This document shows positions 45,633 to 55,460 of a stretch of 64,000 nt of DNA, piece after piece. Within the stretch, counting starts at the first letter, position 1. Every line of letters starts with the position of its first letter. A model generated the notes under the pieces. It was given only the letters and a program-made list of their open reading frames with translations, did no database searches and was not told the origin of the DNA. The translations under genes and the position numbers were made by a program. This DNA is from Bradyrhizobium liaoningense (GTDB lineage: Bacteria > Pseudomonadota > Alphaproteobacteria > Rhizobiales > Xanthobacteraceae), in assembly GCF_018130785.1 (NCBI RefSeq), contig NZ_JAFCJT010000005.1:1-64000 (forward strand). The letters run 5' to 3'.

Positions 45633-46088
45633 ATGACCGAGCCGTTCGTAGTGCGACGCGAAACCCAGATCGCAGCCCCGCGCGCCACCGTCTTCGCCTA
45701 TTTGACCGACCCCGAGAAAATCCTGAGCTGGATGGGCTCCGATGCGACCACGGAGCCGCATCCCGGCGGGCTCTATCTCCTCAAGGGCATCGGCCCGCGC
45801 GGCGGCGTCGCCCGCGGCGCCTTCCGCGAGGTCGTGCCGGTGCACCGTCTGGCCTATACGTTCGGCTGGGAGGGCGGCCAGGAAGTGCCGCCCGGCTCGA
45901 GCCTGATCGAGATCGACCTGATCGAGCGCGACGGCGGCACGCTGCTGCGCATGACCCATAGCGGACTGCCGACCGAGGAACAGGCGGCCGCGCACGCAAA
46001 AGGGTGGGGGCACTATCTGGAACGGCTAACCACCGCAGCCGCGGGCAGCGATCCCGGTCCGGACAAGGGTGTGTCAGAGAAGACGTAG
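45633..46088 (+). CDS. SRPBCC / AHSA1-like domain protein
   Basis: A 151-residue protein of the START-like fold: VRRETQIAAPRATVFAYLTD, then ILSWMGSDATTEPHPGGLYL, then LIEIDLIERDGGTLLRMTHS and GWGHYLERL. Such proteins bind hydrophobic ligands in a deep cavity, and some act as ligand sensors or activators. The target is unknown. AGGGA lies about 8 bases before the ATG. It is divergent from the cyclase gene (101-base gap) and converges with topoisomerase IB after a 13-base gap. Confidence 0.9.
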   Translation: MTEPFVVRRETQIAAPRATVFAYLTDPEKILSWMGSDATTEPHPGGLYLLKGIGPRGGVARGAFREVVPVHRLAYTFGWEGGQEVPPGSSLIEIDLIERDGGTLLRMTHSGLPTEEQAAAHAKGWGHYLERLTTAAAGSDPGPDKGVSEKT

Positions 46089-46101
46089 CGATGCGGGCGG
46101 A

Positions 46102-47271
46102 TCACACCGCCGCGGTCGCCACCACCTGCTGCAAAAGTTGCTCGCGCCTGGCCTGCGAACGCTGGCCCTTCATGGTGGCCGCGAAGCGTTCGAGGATACC
46201 GTCCTCGAAGGCGGTGACGATGGTGTCGTGGACGTAGCTCTTGCGGCAGATCGCCGGCGTGTTGGAGAGCTTGTCTGCGGCGGCGCGGATCGCGTCCAGC
46301 ACCTGCTTCTTGCGGCCGCGCTGGCTGGTGGCCGGCGTGATCCGCGACAGCGATTCCACCACGACGGCGGACGCCATCAGCGTGCGAAAGTCCTTCAGCG
46401 AAATCTTGATGCCGGCGATCTCGCGCAGAAACGCGTTGACCTGCGTGGTGCTGACCGCACGCACGATGCCGTAGGCGTCGCGATACTGGAACATGCGCTT
46501 GCCGGGAACCCCGTTCAGGATGCCGATGGCACGCACCAGCTTGGCCGCGTCGCACTCCTTGCGCACCGCCTTGCCGCCCTTCGCCTTGAAGGTCAGCACG
46601 AAGCAGTCGTCTTCCAGCGTGACGTTCGATTTCAGGAGCGTGGTGGCGCCCCGGGTGCCGTTGAGGCGGGCATAGGATTCGTTGCCGGGACGGATCGCGG
46701 TGCGCGCGATCAGCTCGATCACGGCCGAGAGTGCGAATTCACGCGTCGGCTCGTCGCCCGACAGGAACGCCGAGACCTTGCGCCGGATCTTGGGCAGCGC
46801 GCCGACGAGCTTTTCCAGCCGGTGCGCCTTGCGGTGCTCGCGGACCTTCTCCCAATCGGCGTGATAGCGGTATTGCAGCCGGCCCGCGGCATCGCGTCCC
46901 ACCGCCTGGAGATGCGAGCTCGGATCGGCCGAGTAACGCACCTCGCGATAGGCCGGCGGCACCGCCATGGCGTGCAGCCGGCGGATGATGCGGGCGTCGC
47001 GGATATGCGCGCCATTGGGGCGGACGAAGGAATAGCCCTTGCCGCGCCTGATACGGCGGATGGTCAGCTCGTTCTGGTCGCCGAGCCGCAGGCCGAGTTC
47101 CTTGGCGAGCGCCTCGACCGTCGCCGCGGGCGCCGTGTCGAAGGCCCTTTTCGGGCTCGAACGCCTGAAAGGGGCCGGTTTCGGCCATTGTCCGAGGGCT
47201 TTGGCCAGTGCAACGGCTGAAGGATCGGCTGAAGCGGGCCGCATCGTCCCGAGATTCTGCTGATCCATCAT
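46102..47271 (-). CDS. DNA topoisomerase IB (poxvirus-type, bacterial)
   Basis: A 389-residue type IB topoisomerase that nicks one strand through a 3'-phosphotyrosine and relaxes supercoils. The N-terminal domain has QNELTIRRIRRGKGYSFVRP and AVPPAYREVRYSADPSSHLQ. The catalytic domain has RTAIRPGNESYARLNGTRGA, ISLKDFRTLMASAVVVESL and the nucleophile Tyr in AICRKSYVHDTIVTAFEDG. Members are scattered among bacteria, including many rhizobia. A GC-rich N-terminal tail of about 50 residues is extra. ATG start, doubled in the sequence. Confidence 0.94.
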   Translation of the reverse strand: MMDQQNLGTMRPASADPSAVALAKALGQWPKPAPFRRSSPKRAFDTAPAATVEALAKELGLRLGDQNELTIRRIRRGKGYSFVRPNGAHIRDARIIRRLHAMAVPPAYREVRYSADPSSHLQAVGRDAAGRLQYRYHADWEKVREHRKAHRLEKLVGALPKIRRKVSAFLSGDEPTREFALSAVIELIARTAIRPGNESYARLNGTRGATTLLKSNVTLEDDCFVLTFKAKGGKAVRKECDAAKLVRAIGILNGVPGKRMFQYRDAYGIVRAVSTTQVNAFLREIAGIKISLKDFRTLMASAVVVESLSRITPATSQRGRKKQVLDAIRAAADKLSNTPAICRKSYVHDTIVTAFEDGILERFAATMKGQRSQARREQLLQQVVATAAV

Positions 47272-47671
47272 AGTCTTATGCCTTAGCCCTGCCTGTTACC
47301 GGTCAATGCAATTGTTCTGATTTTTGTTCCAGGGGCCTCGTTGGACCCCGGGTTGGCCATTTAGGGTGTTCCGAACCGTATTGCGAGTCCCGAATCAGTG
47401 AAAGGCGGTCTCTAAATACCTCCATGATATGCATGGGGGGCCTGCGCAGCCCGTTCCGAGGATCTAGGTAAAGACTTGGAAAGCCGCCCCGGCCTGTTTC
47501 AGATCTGCGACAGTCGCCTCAACTGGTCTTGATCCTCCGCATGGCCGGCCGCTCGCCGAAGGTCCAGCTTGTGCTCCTTGTCGGGTCCGGTTAGCCCGAC
47601 GCATAATCGGTTCAACGACGACGTCGGCTCGCCAGTCACCTGGGCTCGGCTTGCCGTATCTGGAGGGAAGC
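47272..47671. other. Non-coding gap of about 400 bases between topoisomerase IB and acs
   Basis: No frame here looks real. The gap must hold the promoters of two divergent genes. A near-palindrome with CCATG and CATGG arms occurs around 47432-47446, in the AT-richer middle part. A GAGGGAAG ribosome site for acs ends the gap. No riboswitch or known operator was recognised. Confidence 0.45.
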
Positions 47672-49621
<1,950 letters not shown>

Positions 49622-49633
49622 GGCACACAACAC

Positions 49634-49661
49634 GCGGTCGATAGCCAAGGCTGTCGGCCGC
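49634..49661 (+). terminator. Weak candidate hairpin after acs
   Basis: GCGGTCGATAG (49634-49644) can pair with CTGTCGGCCGC (49651-49661) using two G-U pairs, with loop CCAAGG. It is 13 bases after the acs stop. There is no T-run, so an intrinsic terminator is not certain. Confidence 0.3.
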
Positions 49662-49680
49662 ACCGGTCCAGAGCAGAGGT

Positions 49681-51420
49681 CTAGCCGGATTTTCTCGCGG
49701 CTTTCTTGACCGCTTTCTTGGCGCTCTTCTTGGCGGTGTTGCGGCCGCTCTTTTTGGCCGCCTTCTTCGGAGACTTTTTCTTCGACCCCTTCTTGCTTTT
49801 CGAAGTCTTCTTTGCGGCTTTCTTGACCGGCTTCTGCGCATCCGGCGACACCTTGGCGGCGGCGGCCGCCGCCAGCGCCGCGTCGACGGCGGCCGCGGCA
49901 TCGACCTGGCCGAAGCCGAAACGGTCGCTGTGGCCGTTGGCGTCGTATGATGCGGCCGGCCCGATCTTCTCCGCCGTGCTCTGGAGAATATTGCGAACGT
50001 CGTCGCGGCTGAGACTGGAATTCGCCGCCAGGACGAGGGCCGCGATTCCTGCCGCCAGGGGTGTTGCTGACGAGGTCCCGCCGAAGACGTTGGTGTTGAG
50101 TCCGTCGGCGCCGCCGGCCGCGGCGTTGCCGATATTGAATCCGCGGCCGGGGTTGCTCACATCGGTCGTGAAGATTCCTTTCGCGCCGCCGCTTGACGGT
50201 GCAACCACGGAGACCTGGGGGCCCCGATTGGAATAATCTGCGAGGTCTCCCTGGTCGGTCGATGCGCCAACACCGATCGAGAAGGGGGATTGGGCCGGAA
50301 ATCCGACCTGATCCCGGAAATCATTGCCAGTCGCGCAAAATATCGGACAGCCCTTTCCGCCGCGGCCGGCACCTGCCTCTTCGAGCGCGAACCGGATATC
50401 GGGCGAGGCCGGTCCGCTCCACGAGCAGGACAGGATGTCGGCAAAGCGCGAAGCATACCGGATGGCATTTGCGACTTGCGATTCCGTGGCGAGGTCATCC
50501 GCATGGAAAATCTTGACTGGAAGGATGCTTGCTCTCGGCGCGATACCGAAAACGCCCTTCTTGCCCGATGCCGCCGCGACACCGGCACAGCAGGTCCCGT
50601 GAATGTCATTCCCCGCCATCATGTCGAACGGTGCGCGAAACCGTTTTGGTGTCGGATCGAAATGATCGGGCGCAGCTTCTCCGACGAAGAAATCACGTCC
50701 GAATCGGTCACGCGGTTCACTGGAATCGGGCTTGCGCTTGATGTTGGCCGCGAGATTCGGATGGTCGACGTCGACACCATCATCGAGGACAGCAATCACG
50801 ATGCCGCCTCCTTGCGACTTGCTCCAGGCCCTGCGCGCGTTGACCGTGGCGAGATGCCATTGCGCAGCGATTGGCTTGGGAGCTTGCAATCCGCGCTTGA
50901 ACTCGGAAACGAAGTTCGGAAAGGCAAACACGACTTCGTCGGTTTCCGTCAGCTCGTTGGCGAGCTCGACCATCCTTTCGGCAATGTACTTGCGCGTGGG
51001 ATCGAATGCGATCAACTGATCCGACTGGAATGCGTTGCGGACGCGGATTTGCAGCCCGTATTTGTCGAGCAGCGCTTTCTGTTTCGCCTCCGCGAGATTC
51101 GGCTCGAACCTGAGCACGACTTCGCGGTAGACCACGCGCAGCGTGCCGCGCGGATCGGAGAATACGGCGGTCTGGACCTTGTCCAGATCGGCTGCCGCGC
51201 GTTGAGCCGGCGACGCGTAGGCGGGAACGCTCTTTTGAAAGACCTGTTGCACGACACGATTGGCGACTACGGCGGCGCGGCTCGCGGCCGCGCGCTCCGT
51301 CGGCGATGCCATCGCCACCTCCGGCCCAAGCGAGAACGTCCGCATGCCGCGTTGAACATGCGAATCCAGCGACACCGGCTCCAGCTCGAGCCAGTCGTCC
51401 TTTCCAAATCGCAATTTCAT
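49681..51420 (-). CDS. Subtilisin-family (S8) serine protease with pro-domain and lysine-rich C-terminal tail
   Basis: A 579-residue protease without a visible signal peptide. Residues about 60-185 resemble a fervidolysin-like pro-region (LRVVYREVVLRFEP, then ERMVELANELTETDEVVFAF). The S8 domain follows: Asp in VIAVLDDGVDVDHPNL, His in GNDIHGTCCAGVAAASG, oxyanion Asn in PIFCATGNDF and Ser in FGGTSSATPLAAGIAALVLA. The last 50 residues are Lys/Ala-rich (KKAAKKTSKSKKGSKKKSPK), like histone H1 or AlgP tails, and could bind nucleic acid. The ATG at 51420 has GGGAGGGG before it. The upstream partner gene (51477-51974) is 56 bases away on the same strand. Confidence 0.9.
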   Translation of the reverse strand: MKLRFGKDDWLELEPVSLDSHVQRGMRTFSLGPEVAMASPTERAAASRAAVVANRVVQQVFQKSVPAYASPAQRAAADLDKVQTAVFSDPRGTLRVVYREVVLRFEPNLAEAKQKALLDKYGLQIRVRNAFQSDQLIAFDPTRKYIAERMVELANELTETDEVVFAFPNFVSEFKRGLQAPKPIAAQWHLATVNARRAWSKSQGGGIVIAVLDDGVDVDHPNLAANIKRKPDSSEPRDRFGRDFFVGEAAPDHFDPTPKRFRAPFDMMAGNDIHGTCCAGVAAASGKKGVFGIAPRASILPVKIFHADDLATESQVANAIRYASRFADILSCSWSGPASPDIRFALEEAGAGRGGKGCPIFCATGNDFRDQVGFPAQSPFSIGVGASTDQGDLADYSNRGPQVSVVAPSSGGAKGIFTTDVSNPGRGFNIGNAAAGGADGLNTNVFGGTSSATPLAAGIAALVLAANSSLSRDDVRNILQSTAEKIGPAASYDANGHSDRFGFGQVDAAAAVDAALAAAAAAKVSPDAQKPVKKAAKKTSKSKKGSKKKSPKKAAKKSGRNTAKKSAKKAVKKAARKSG

Positions 51421-51476
51421 GGACCCCTCCCGATCGTCCAACGGTTGAGGGGATCATAGCCCGCGACTTTCGATAG

Positions 51477-51974
51477 TCACGTGCTTTCACGCCGGAACGC
51501 CGCCCGGACATCAGGCCATGCTGTCGCAACCTTGCTGTCCTTCTCCATCTCCGCGGCAACGTCCGGGAAATAGCGCGTGTCGTCCGTGCGCACGGCGAAT
51601 TCGGCCTGTTGAGGCGACCATTTGTTGCGTTCGCCGGGCGCAACCTTGTGCTTCCTGGCAAAGGACTGCAAAACCTTGTCCGTCGGCGCTTCCTTGAATC
51701 GGACTTGCATCCGGCCGGTGGGCAGCAACTGGTTACCTTCGTCGTCGGCGAGGATCGGGGCGACCACCCCCTCCGTGCCGACCACCTTGTTGACGCGTTC
51801 GGACAACCGGCGGAGATCGACCCCGGTCGTTTCCAGGACGTGGGTTTGCGGTGCGCCCGAGACGGTTGCGATCTTGCCGTCGGCGACCTTCGCAAGCTGT
51901 TCCTGGGTCTCGGGCGAGAGCGACCCGATGATGACGATTCCCCCGCTTGGGGTACGCGAGCCATCGCTTGTCAT
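51477..51974 (-). CDS. Small protein resembling the subtilase pro-region; possible inhibitor or chaperone of the protease
   Basis: A 165-residue soluble protein, no signal peptide. Its C-terminal half (MQVRFKEAPTDKVLQSFARK, then ERNKWSPQQAEFAVRTDDTR, then FPDVAAEMEKDSKVATAWPD) runs parallel to the protease's own N-terminal region (VVLRFEPNLAEAKQKALLDK, then NAFQSDQLIAF, then AERMVELANELTETDEVVFA). Shared features are the RF strand, a helix, an R-N turn, an S-x-Q strand, a second helix and an A-x-P end. The N-terminal half (GGIVIIGSLSPETQEQLAKV) is unmatched. ATG at 51974 follows GAGGTG; a GTG at 51980 is possible. It precedes the protease gene by 56 bases. Confidence 0.75.
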   Translation of the reverse strand: MTSDGSRTPSGGIVIIGSLSPETQEQLAKVADGKIATVSGAPQTHVLETTGVDLRRLSERVNKVVGTEGVVAPILADDEGNQLLPTGRMQVRFKEAPTDKVLQSFARKHKVAPGERNKWSPQQAEFAVRTDDTRYFPDVAAEMEKDSKVATAWPDVRAAFRREST

Positions 51975-52391
51975 GGACACCTCGGGCTTACGGCGAGAGC
52001 GGTTACCGACAATATAGGGCGGCGAGCACTTTTCGACAGTTGTGCGGCCAAATTATCCCAGCCGGAGCGGGAGAGTGAGCGGCGGCCGTTTAGCCCGCGG
52101 CCGGAACATGAGATCGCGTCACGCGCTGACGTCTCCCCGAAATAACAGCCGTTCACACTCTCACGCACTTGTCAGGACGCACGGCGGGGCGCCCGCATCT
52201 TTCCAGTCGAGTGTTGTTTTCTTGTCATTTACTTTATTTTGAACATTTTCTTTGTTCCCGTGCTGGCTGGCCCCTGGTGACGGTGCGTGGAAACCATCCG
52301 GTTAACGGGCGCGGTTAAGAATATCCGGGCAAGCGGGCAATTGCCGGTTCTGCGTAATTTTGGACGATCCGTTCGGGGTAGGGGAAAATTG
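51975..52391. other. Non-coding gap of about 415 bases with an AT-rich block
   Basis: Divergent gap between the protease module and the L,D-transpeptidase gene. Bases 52208-52256 are strikingly AT-rich (TTGTTTTCTTGTCATTTACT and on), the likeliest promoter zone. A long leader remains before the transpeptidase ATG. No known RNA motif or real frame was recognised. Confidence 0.4.
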
Positions 52392-52907
52392 ATGTCGATA
52401 AGGATTGCTGTGGCGCTCGCCGCCACCATCGGGGCAGGGGTCTTGATGTCGACGGCGGCGCAGGCGCGGCCGGAAATGGTGGGGGCGCATTTGGCCGACT
52501 ATTCGCCGGGCACCATCGTGGTCAAGACCAACGAGCGGCGGCTCTATTTCATCCTCGATAACGGCCACGCCGTGCGCTATCCGGTCGGCGTCGGCAAGTC
52601 CGGCAAGCAATGGTCCGGCACCACCCGCATCGACGGCAAATATCGCAACCCGGCCTGGTCGCCGCCTGCGGAAGTGAAGCGCGACAAGCCCAACATCCCC
52701 GACGTCATTCCGGGCGGCTCGCCGCGCAATCCGATGGGCGTCGCCGCCATGACGCTGGCCGGCGGCGAATACGCAATCCACGGCACCAACGTGCCGGGCT
52801 CGGTCGGCGGCTTCGTGTCCTACGGCTGCATCCGCATGCTCAACGACGACATCACCGATCTCTACGGCCGCGTCTCGATCGGCACGACGGTGGTCGTAAC
52901 GCGCTGA
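52392..52907 (+). CDS. L,D-transpeptidase (YkuD domain), exported
   Basis: A 171-residue periplasmic enzyme with a signal peptide (IAVALAATIGAGVLMSTAAQ, cleavage after AQA). The YkuD domain spans the rest: IVVKTNERRLYFILDNGHAV, YPVGVGKSGKQWSGTTRI, and the catalytic HGTNVPGSVGGFVSYGCIRM with the Ser-x-Gly-Cys signature and its Cys nucleophile. It would make 3-3 cross-links in peptidoglycan or attach proteins to it. GGGGA lies about 7 bases before the ATG; a longer frame to 52287 is unlikely. A strong terminator follows. Confidence 0.95.
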   Translation: MSIRIAVALAATIGAGVLMSTAAQARPEMVGAHLADYSPGTIVVKTNERRLYFILDNGHAVRYPVGVGKSGKQWSGTTRIDGKYRNPAWSPPAEVKRDKPNIPDVIPGGSPRNPMGVAAMTLAGGEYAIHGTNVPGSVGGFVSYGCIRMLNDDITDLYGRVSIGTTVVVTR

Positions 52908-52934
52908 TCGCCGGGATCAGGGCAGGACGGCGAG

Positions 52935-52960
52935 AGCCGCGTCTTACGACGCGGCTTTTT
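52935..52960 (+). terminator. Intrinsic terminator after the L,D-transpeptidase gene
   Basis: Perfect 9-base stem AGCCGCGTC (52935-52943) with GACGCGGCT (52948-52956), loop TTAC, then TTTT. It is directly before the end of the convergent nuclease gene. Confidence 0.85.
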
Positions 52961-52961
52961 G

Positions 52962-53552
52962 TTACCAGAAGCGCCAGCTGCGCGCGCACCAGCCGTCGCG
53001 ATGGCCGCCCTTGTAGCTGCGCACATAGCCGCCCGCGAGCAGCGCTGCCGACACATTGGCGGTACGTTTGGTCGCGACGTCGGCGAGAACGCGGCCATAT
53101 TTGTCCTGGCCAAGATTATAGATCGTGACGCCGCCCTGGCCGAGCAGGTTGCGCAGCGCGTCGCTGGCGGCTTCGGCCTTGTCCAGCTCGGCCTGGCAGG
53201 ACGCTTTCATTTCAGGCGCGTCGATGCCGCGCAGGCGAACCCGCGCGACGAGATCGCGCCCGTCGCGCTGATGCACGCGGGCGAGGAAAGTGTCGCCGTC
53301 AACGGTGCGGACGACGTCGACCGGTTGACGGCTGTCGGAATTGCCGGACTGCTGCAGGATGATTTCAGCATCGCGCGATTGTCCGTCATCCGCATGCGGA
53401 ATGGGCCAGTTGGTCCCGTGGCGAAAGGTGAGCACGGCCGCCACCACGACGCCGACCACGAACATCCACGGCAACAACCCGGAGAAGCGGCGGCCGAACG
53501 GCGAGCCACTGTATGAGGGCCGGTATGGATGGCTGGGATCGAAGCGCGGCAT
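52962..53552 (-). CDS. Thermonuclease (SNase-like) family protein, membrane-anchored
   Basis: A 196-residue protein with an N-terminal membrane segment (GLLPWMFVVGVVVAAVLTF) that anchors or exports it, then a staphylococcal-nuclease-like domain: VVRTVDGDTFLARV, VRLRGIDAPEMKASCQ (conserved RxRGIDAPE) and LGQDKYGRVLADV. The region after AALLAGGYVRSYKGGHRDGW is the usual SNase end. It would cut nucleic acids outside the cytoplasm with calcium. The catalytic Arg in RLRGIDAPE is present; the Glu after DAP fits the active site. ATG start. It converges with the transpeptidase gene. Confidence 0.9.
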   Translation of the reverse strand: MPRFDPSHPYRPSYSGSPFGRRFSGLLPWMFVVGVVVAAVLTFRHGTNWPIPHADDGQSRDAEIILQQSGNSDSRQPVDVVRTVDGDTFLARVHQRDGRDLVARVRLRGIDAPEMKASCQAELDKAEAASDALRNLLGQGGVTIYNLGQDKYGRVLADVATKRTANVSAALLAGGYVRSYKGGHRDGWCARSWRFW

Positions 53553-53611
53553 CGGCGCACGCTAGGGCTGAGTCGGCTGAACCGGCAAGGGCGCCTCGAG
53601 AGAGAGGCGCC

Positions 53612-53809
53612 TCAAAAGTCCGAAGCGATACCTTTGCGCTCCCAATCGCCGTAGCGGGTGGGCTCGGGTCCCTTCGGTCCCTGCAATTCCTTGGGGGCCG
53701 CCTCGGCATGGGCCGCCGCAGCCTGCCGGCGCGCTTCGGCTTCGGCCAGCGCACGCCGGGCGGCCGGCGTGAGCTGCTTGCGATCGGGAACGGGCGGCTG
53801 GTCACTCAT
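53612..53809 (-). CDS. DUF1674 protein, SDHAF4-type succinate dehydrogenase assembly factor
   Basis: A 65-residue protein ending in TRYGDWERKGIASDF, which matches the DUF1674/SDHAF4 signature (RxGDWExxGxxxDF). In mitochondria and alphaproteobacteria these small proteins help mature the flavin subunit of succinate dehydrogenase. The N-terminal part is Ala/Arg-rich and flexible. The start at 53809 is chosen because AGGAA lies about 9 bases upstream; the much longer frame that continues to 54283 would run across the start of the RsmB-like gene and is not credible. It is divergent from the methyltransferase gene. Confidence 0.9.
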   Translation of the reverse strand: MSDQPPVPDRKQLTPAARRALAEAEARRQAAAAHAEAAPKELQGPKGPEPTRYGDWERKGIASDF

Positions 53810-53997
53810 CTCGGCGGTTCCTAGCGCAGGATCACGGGGCGTGCGAGGTCCAATATCGCATTGCTGAAATGGTCGTGACGGGCTGTAAAGGCGAGAGGCC
53901 ATTCTTACATTTGGCATATTCGCGTGCCAGAGATCGGTTTCTCGAGGCATGCGCCCATTGCGGCGGAACTGCCGCTCGCACAGAACCTTGCCTCCGC

Positions 53998-55344
53998 ATG
54001 CCCTCTCAACGTTTTGCCCCTCCGTCCGAAGTGCCCGGTCTCGCGGCGCGGCGGATTGCCGCCGACATCGTCGACGGCGTCCTGCACAAGCACCGCACGC
54101 TTGACGATCAGCTCGACGGCGGCGGTGCCCATCCCGGATTGAAGACGCTTGCCGACCGCGACCGCGCGCTGATGCGCCGCCTGGTCGCGACTGTGCTGCG
54201 CCGGCTCGGCACCCTCGGCCACGTGCTGTCCCGGCTGCTCGACAAGGGCATTCCCTCAGAAGCGCCGCGCGCGCAGAGCGCACTCCTGATCGGCGCCGCC
54301 CAGATCCTCTGGATGGACGTGCCCGATCACGCCGCGGTCGATCTCTCCGTCCGTCTCGTGCAATCCGACCGGCGTGCCGCGCGTTATGCCGGCCTCGTCA
54401 ATGCCGTGCTGCGCCGCTGCGCGCGCGAGGGCAAGGCGCTGGTGGATGAAGTTGCCAACCAATCGCTGGACCTGCCGCCCTGGCTGCTCGCGCGCTGGAG
54501 CGCGCATTACGGCGAGGCGACCGCGAGGGACATGGCGCTGGCGCTCGGCCACGAGCCCTCGCTCGACCTCACCGTCAAGTCGGATGCCGCGCAATGGGCA
54601 AGCCGCCTGCATGGCGAAACGTTGCCGACCGGGACGGTGCGGATGCTGCTGCACGGCTCGGTGACGGTGCTGCCGGGCTTTGCCGAGGGACAATGGTGGG
54701 TGCAGGACGCCGCCGCCGCGCTGCCGGCGCGGCTGTTCGGCGACATCAAGGGCAAGGCCGTTGCCGATCTCTGCGCTGCCCCCGGCGGCAAGACCGCGCA
54801 ACTGGCACAGGCCGGCGCGCATGTCACGGCGATTGACCGCTCACCCGCCCGGGTGGCGCGTCTGCGCGAGAATCTGACGCGGCTGTCGTTCCAGGCCGAG
54901 ACTGTCGTCGCCGACGCCGTGGAATGGACCGGCCCTGCCGAGGGTTTTGACGGCATCCTGATCGATGCGCCCTGCACATCGACCGGCACGATCCGACGCC
55001 ATCCCGACGTGGCCTGGCTCCGGCAGGAATCCGACGTCGCCGCCCTGACCGCACTCCAGCAGCGGCTGCTGAAGAAATCCGTCTCGCTGCTTAAACCGGG
55101 CGGGACGCTGGTCTACTGCACCTGTTCGCTGGAACCCGAAGAGGGCGAGCAGGCAATCGCGGCGCTGCTGGCCGCGGAGGGCGGCCTGCGCCGTATGCCG
55201 ATCGAGGCATCCGAGGTCTCGGGGCTCAGCGAGATCATCACCACCGAGGGCGACCTGCGCACCCTGCCCAGCCACCTGCCGAACGCCGATCCCAAGCTCG
55301 GCGGGCTCGACGGTTTCTACGCGGCCCGGCTCGTTAAATCCTGA
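53998..55344 (+). CDS. RsmB-like cytosine-C5 RNA methyltransferase (Sun/Fmu family)
   Basis: A 448-residue protein: N-terminal NusB-like domain (ARRIAADIVDGVLHKHRTLD, and LLIGAAQILWMDVPDHAAVD) and a C-terminal SAM domain with KAVADLCAAPGGKTAQLAQA, the catalytic LIDAPCTSTGTIRRHPD and YCTCSLEPEEGE. The Cys pair (PC, TC) is the m5C nucleophile/base pair. It would methylate cytosine in 16S rRNA (C967 position in E. coli). The ATG at 53998 is preferred over the upstream frame from 53869. It is followed by the heparinase-like gene after 116 bases. Confidence 0.93.
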   Translation: MPSQRFAPPSEVPGLAARRIAADIVDGVLHKHRTLDDQLDGGGAHPGLKTLADRDRALMRRLVATVLRRLGTLGHVLSRLLDKGIPSEAPRAQSALLIGAAQILWMDVPDHAAVDLSVRLVQSDRRAARYAGLVNAVLRRCAREGKALVDEVANQSLDLPPWLLARWSAHYGEATARDMALALGHEPSLDLTVKSDAAQWASRLHGETLPTGTVRMLLHGSVTVLPGFAEGQWWVQDAAAALPARLFGDIKGKAVADLCAAPGGKTAQLAQAGAHVTAIDRSPARVARLRENLTRLSFQAETVVADAVEWTGPAEGFDGILIDAPCTSTGTIRRHPDVAWLRQESDVAALTALQQRLLKKSVSLLKPGGTLVYCTCSLEPEEGEQAIAALLAAEGGLRRMPIEASEVSGLSEIITTEGDLRTLPSHLPNADPKLGGLDGFYAARLVKS

Positions 55345-55460
55345 TTTTGCACCGGTTTTTGCGACGGCGCTGATTCGCGACACTTCAAGATGGTGTCGGC
55401 CGTCCGATTTTGGGATTAAGAAGGATTCGTCGCTAATCTTCTCCCCCTTCAAGGCAAGGC

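Noticed and set aside
53612..54283. Long 223-codon frame that includes the DUF1674 gene
   Set aside because: It runs over the start of the RsmB-like gene on the other strand; the 65-residue form from 53809 has a ribosome site and matches the family length.
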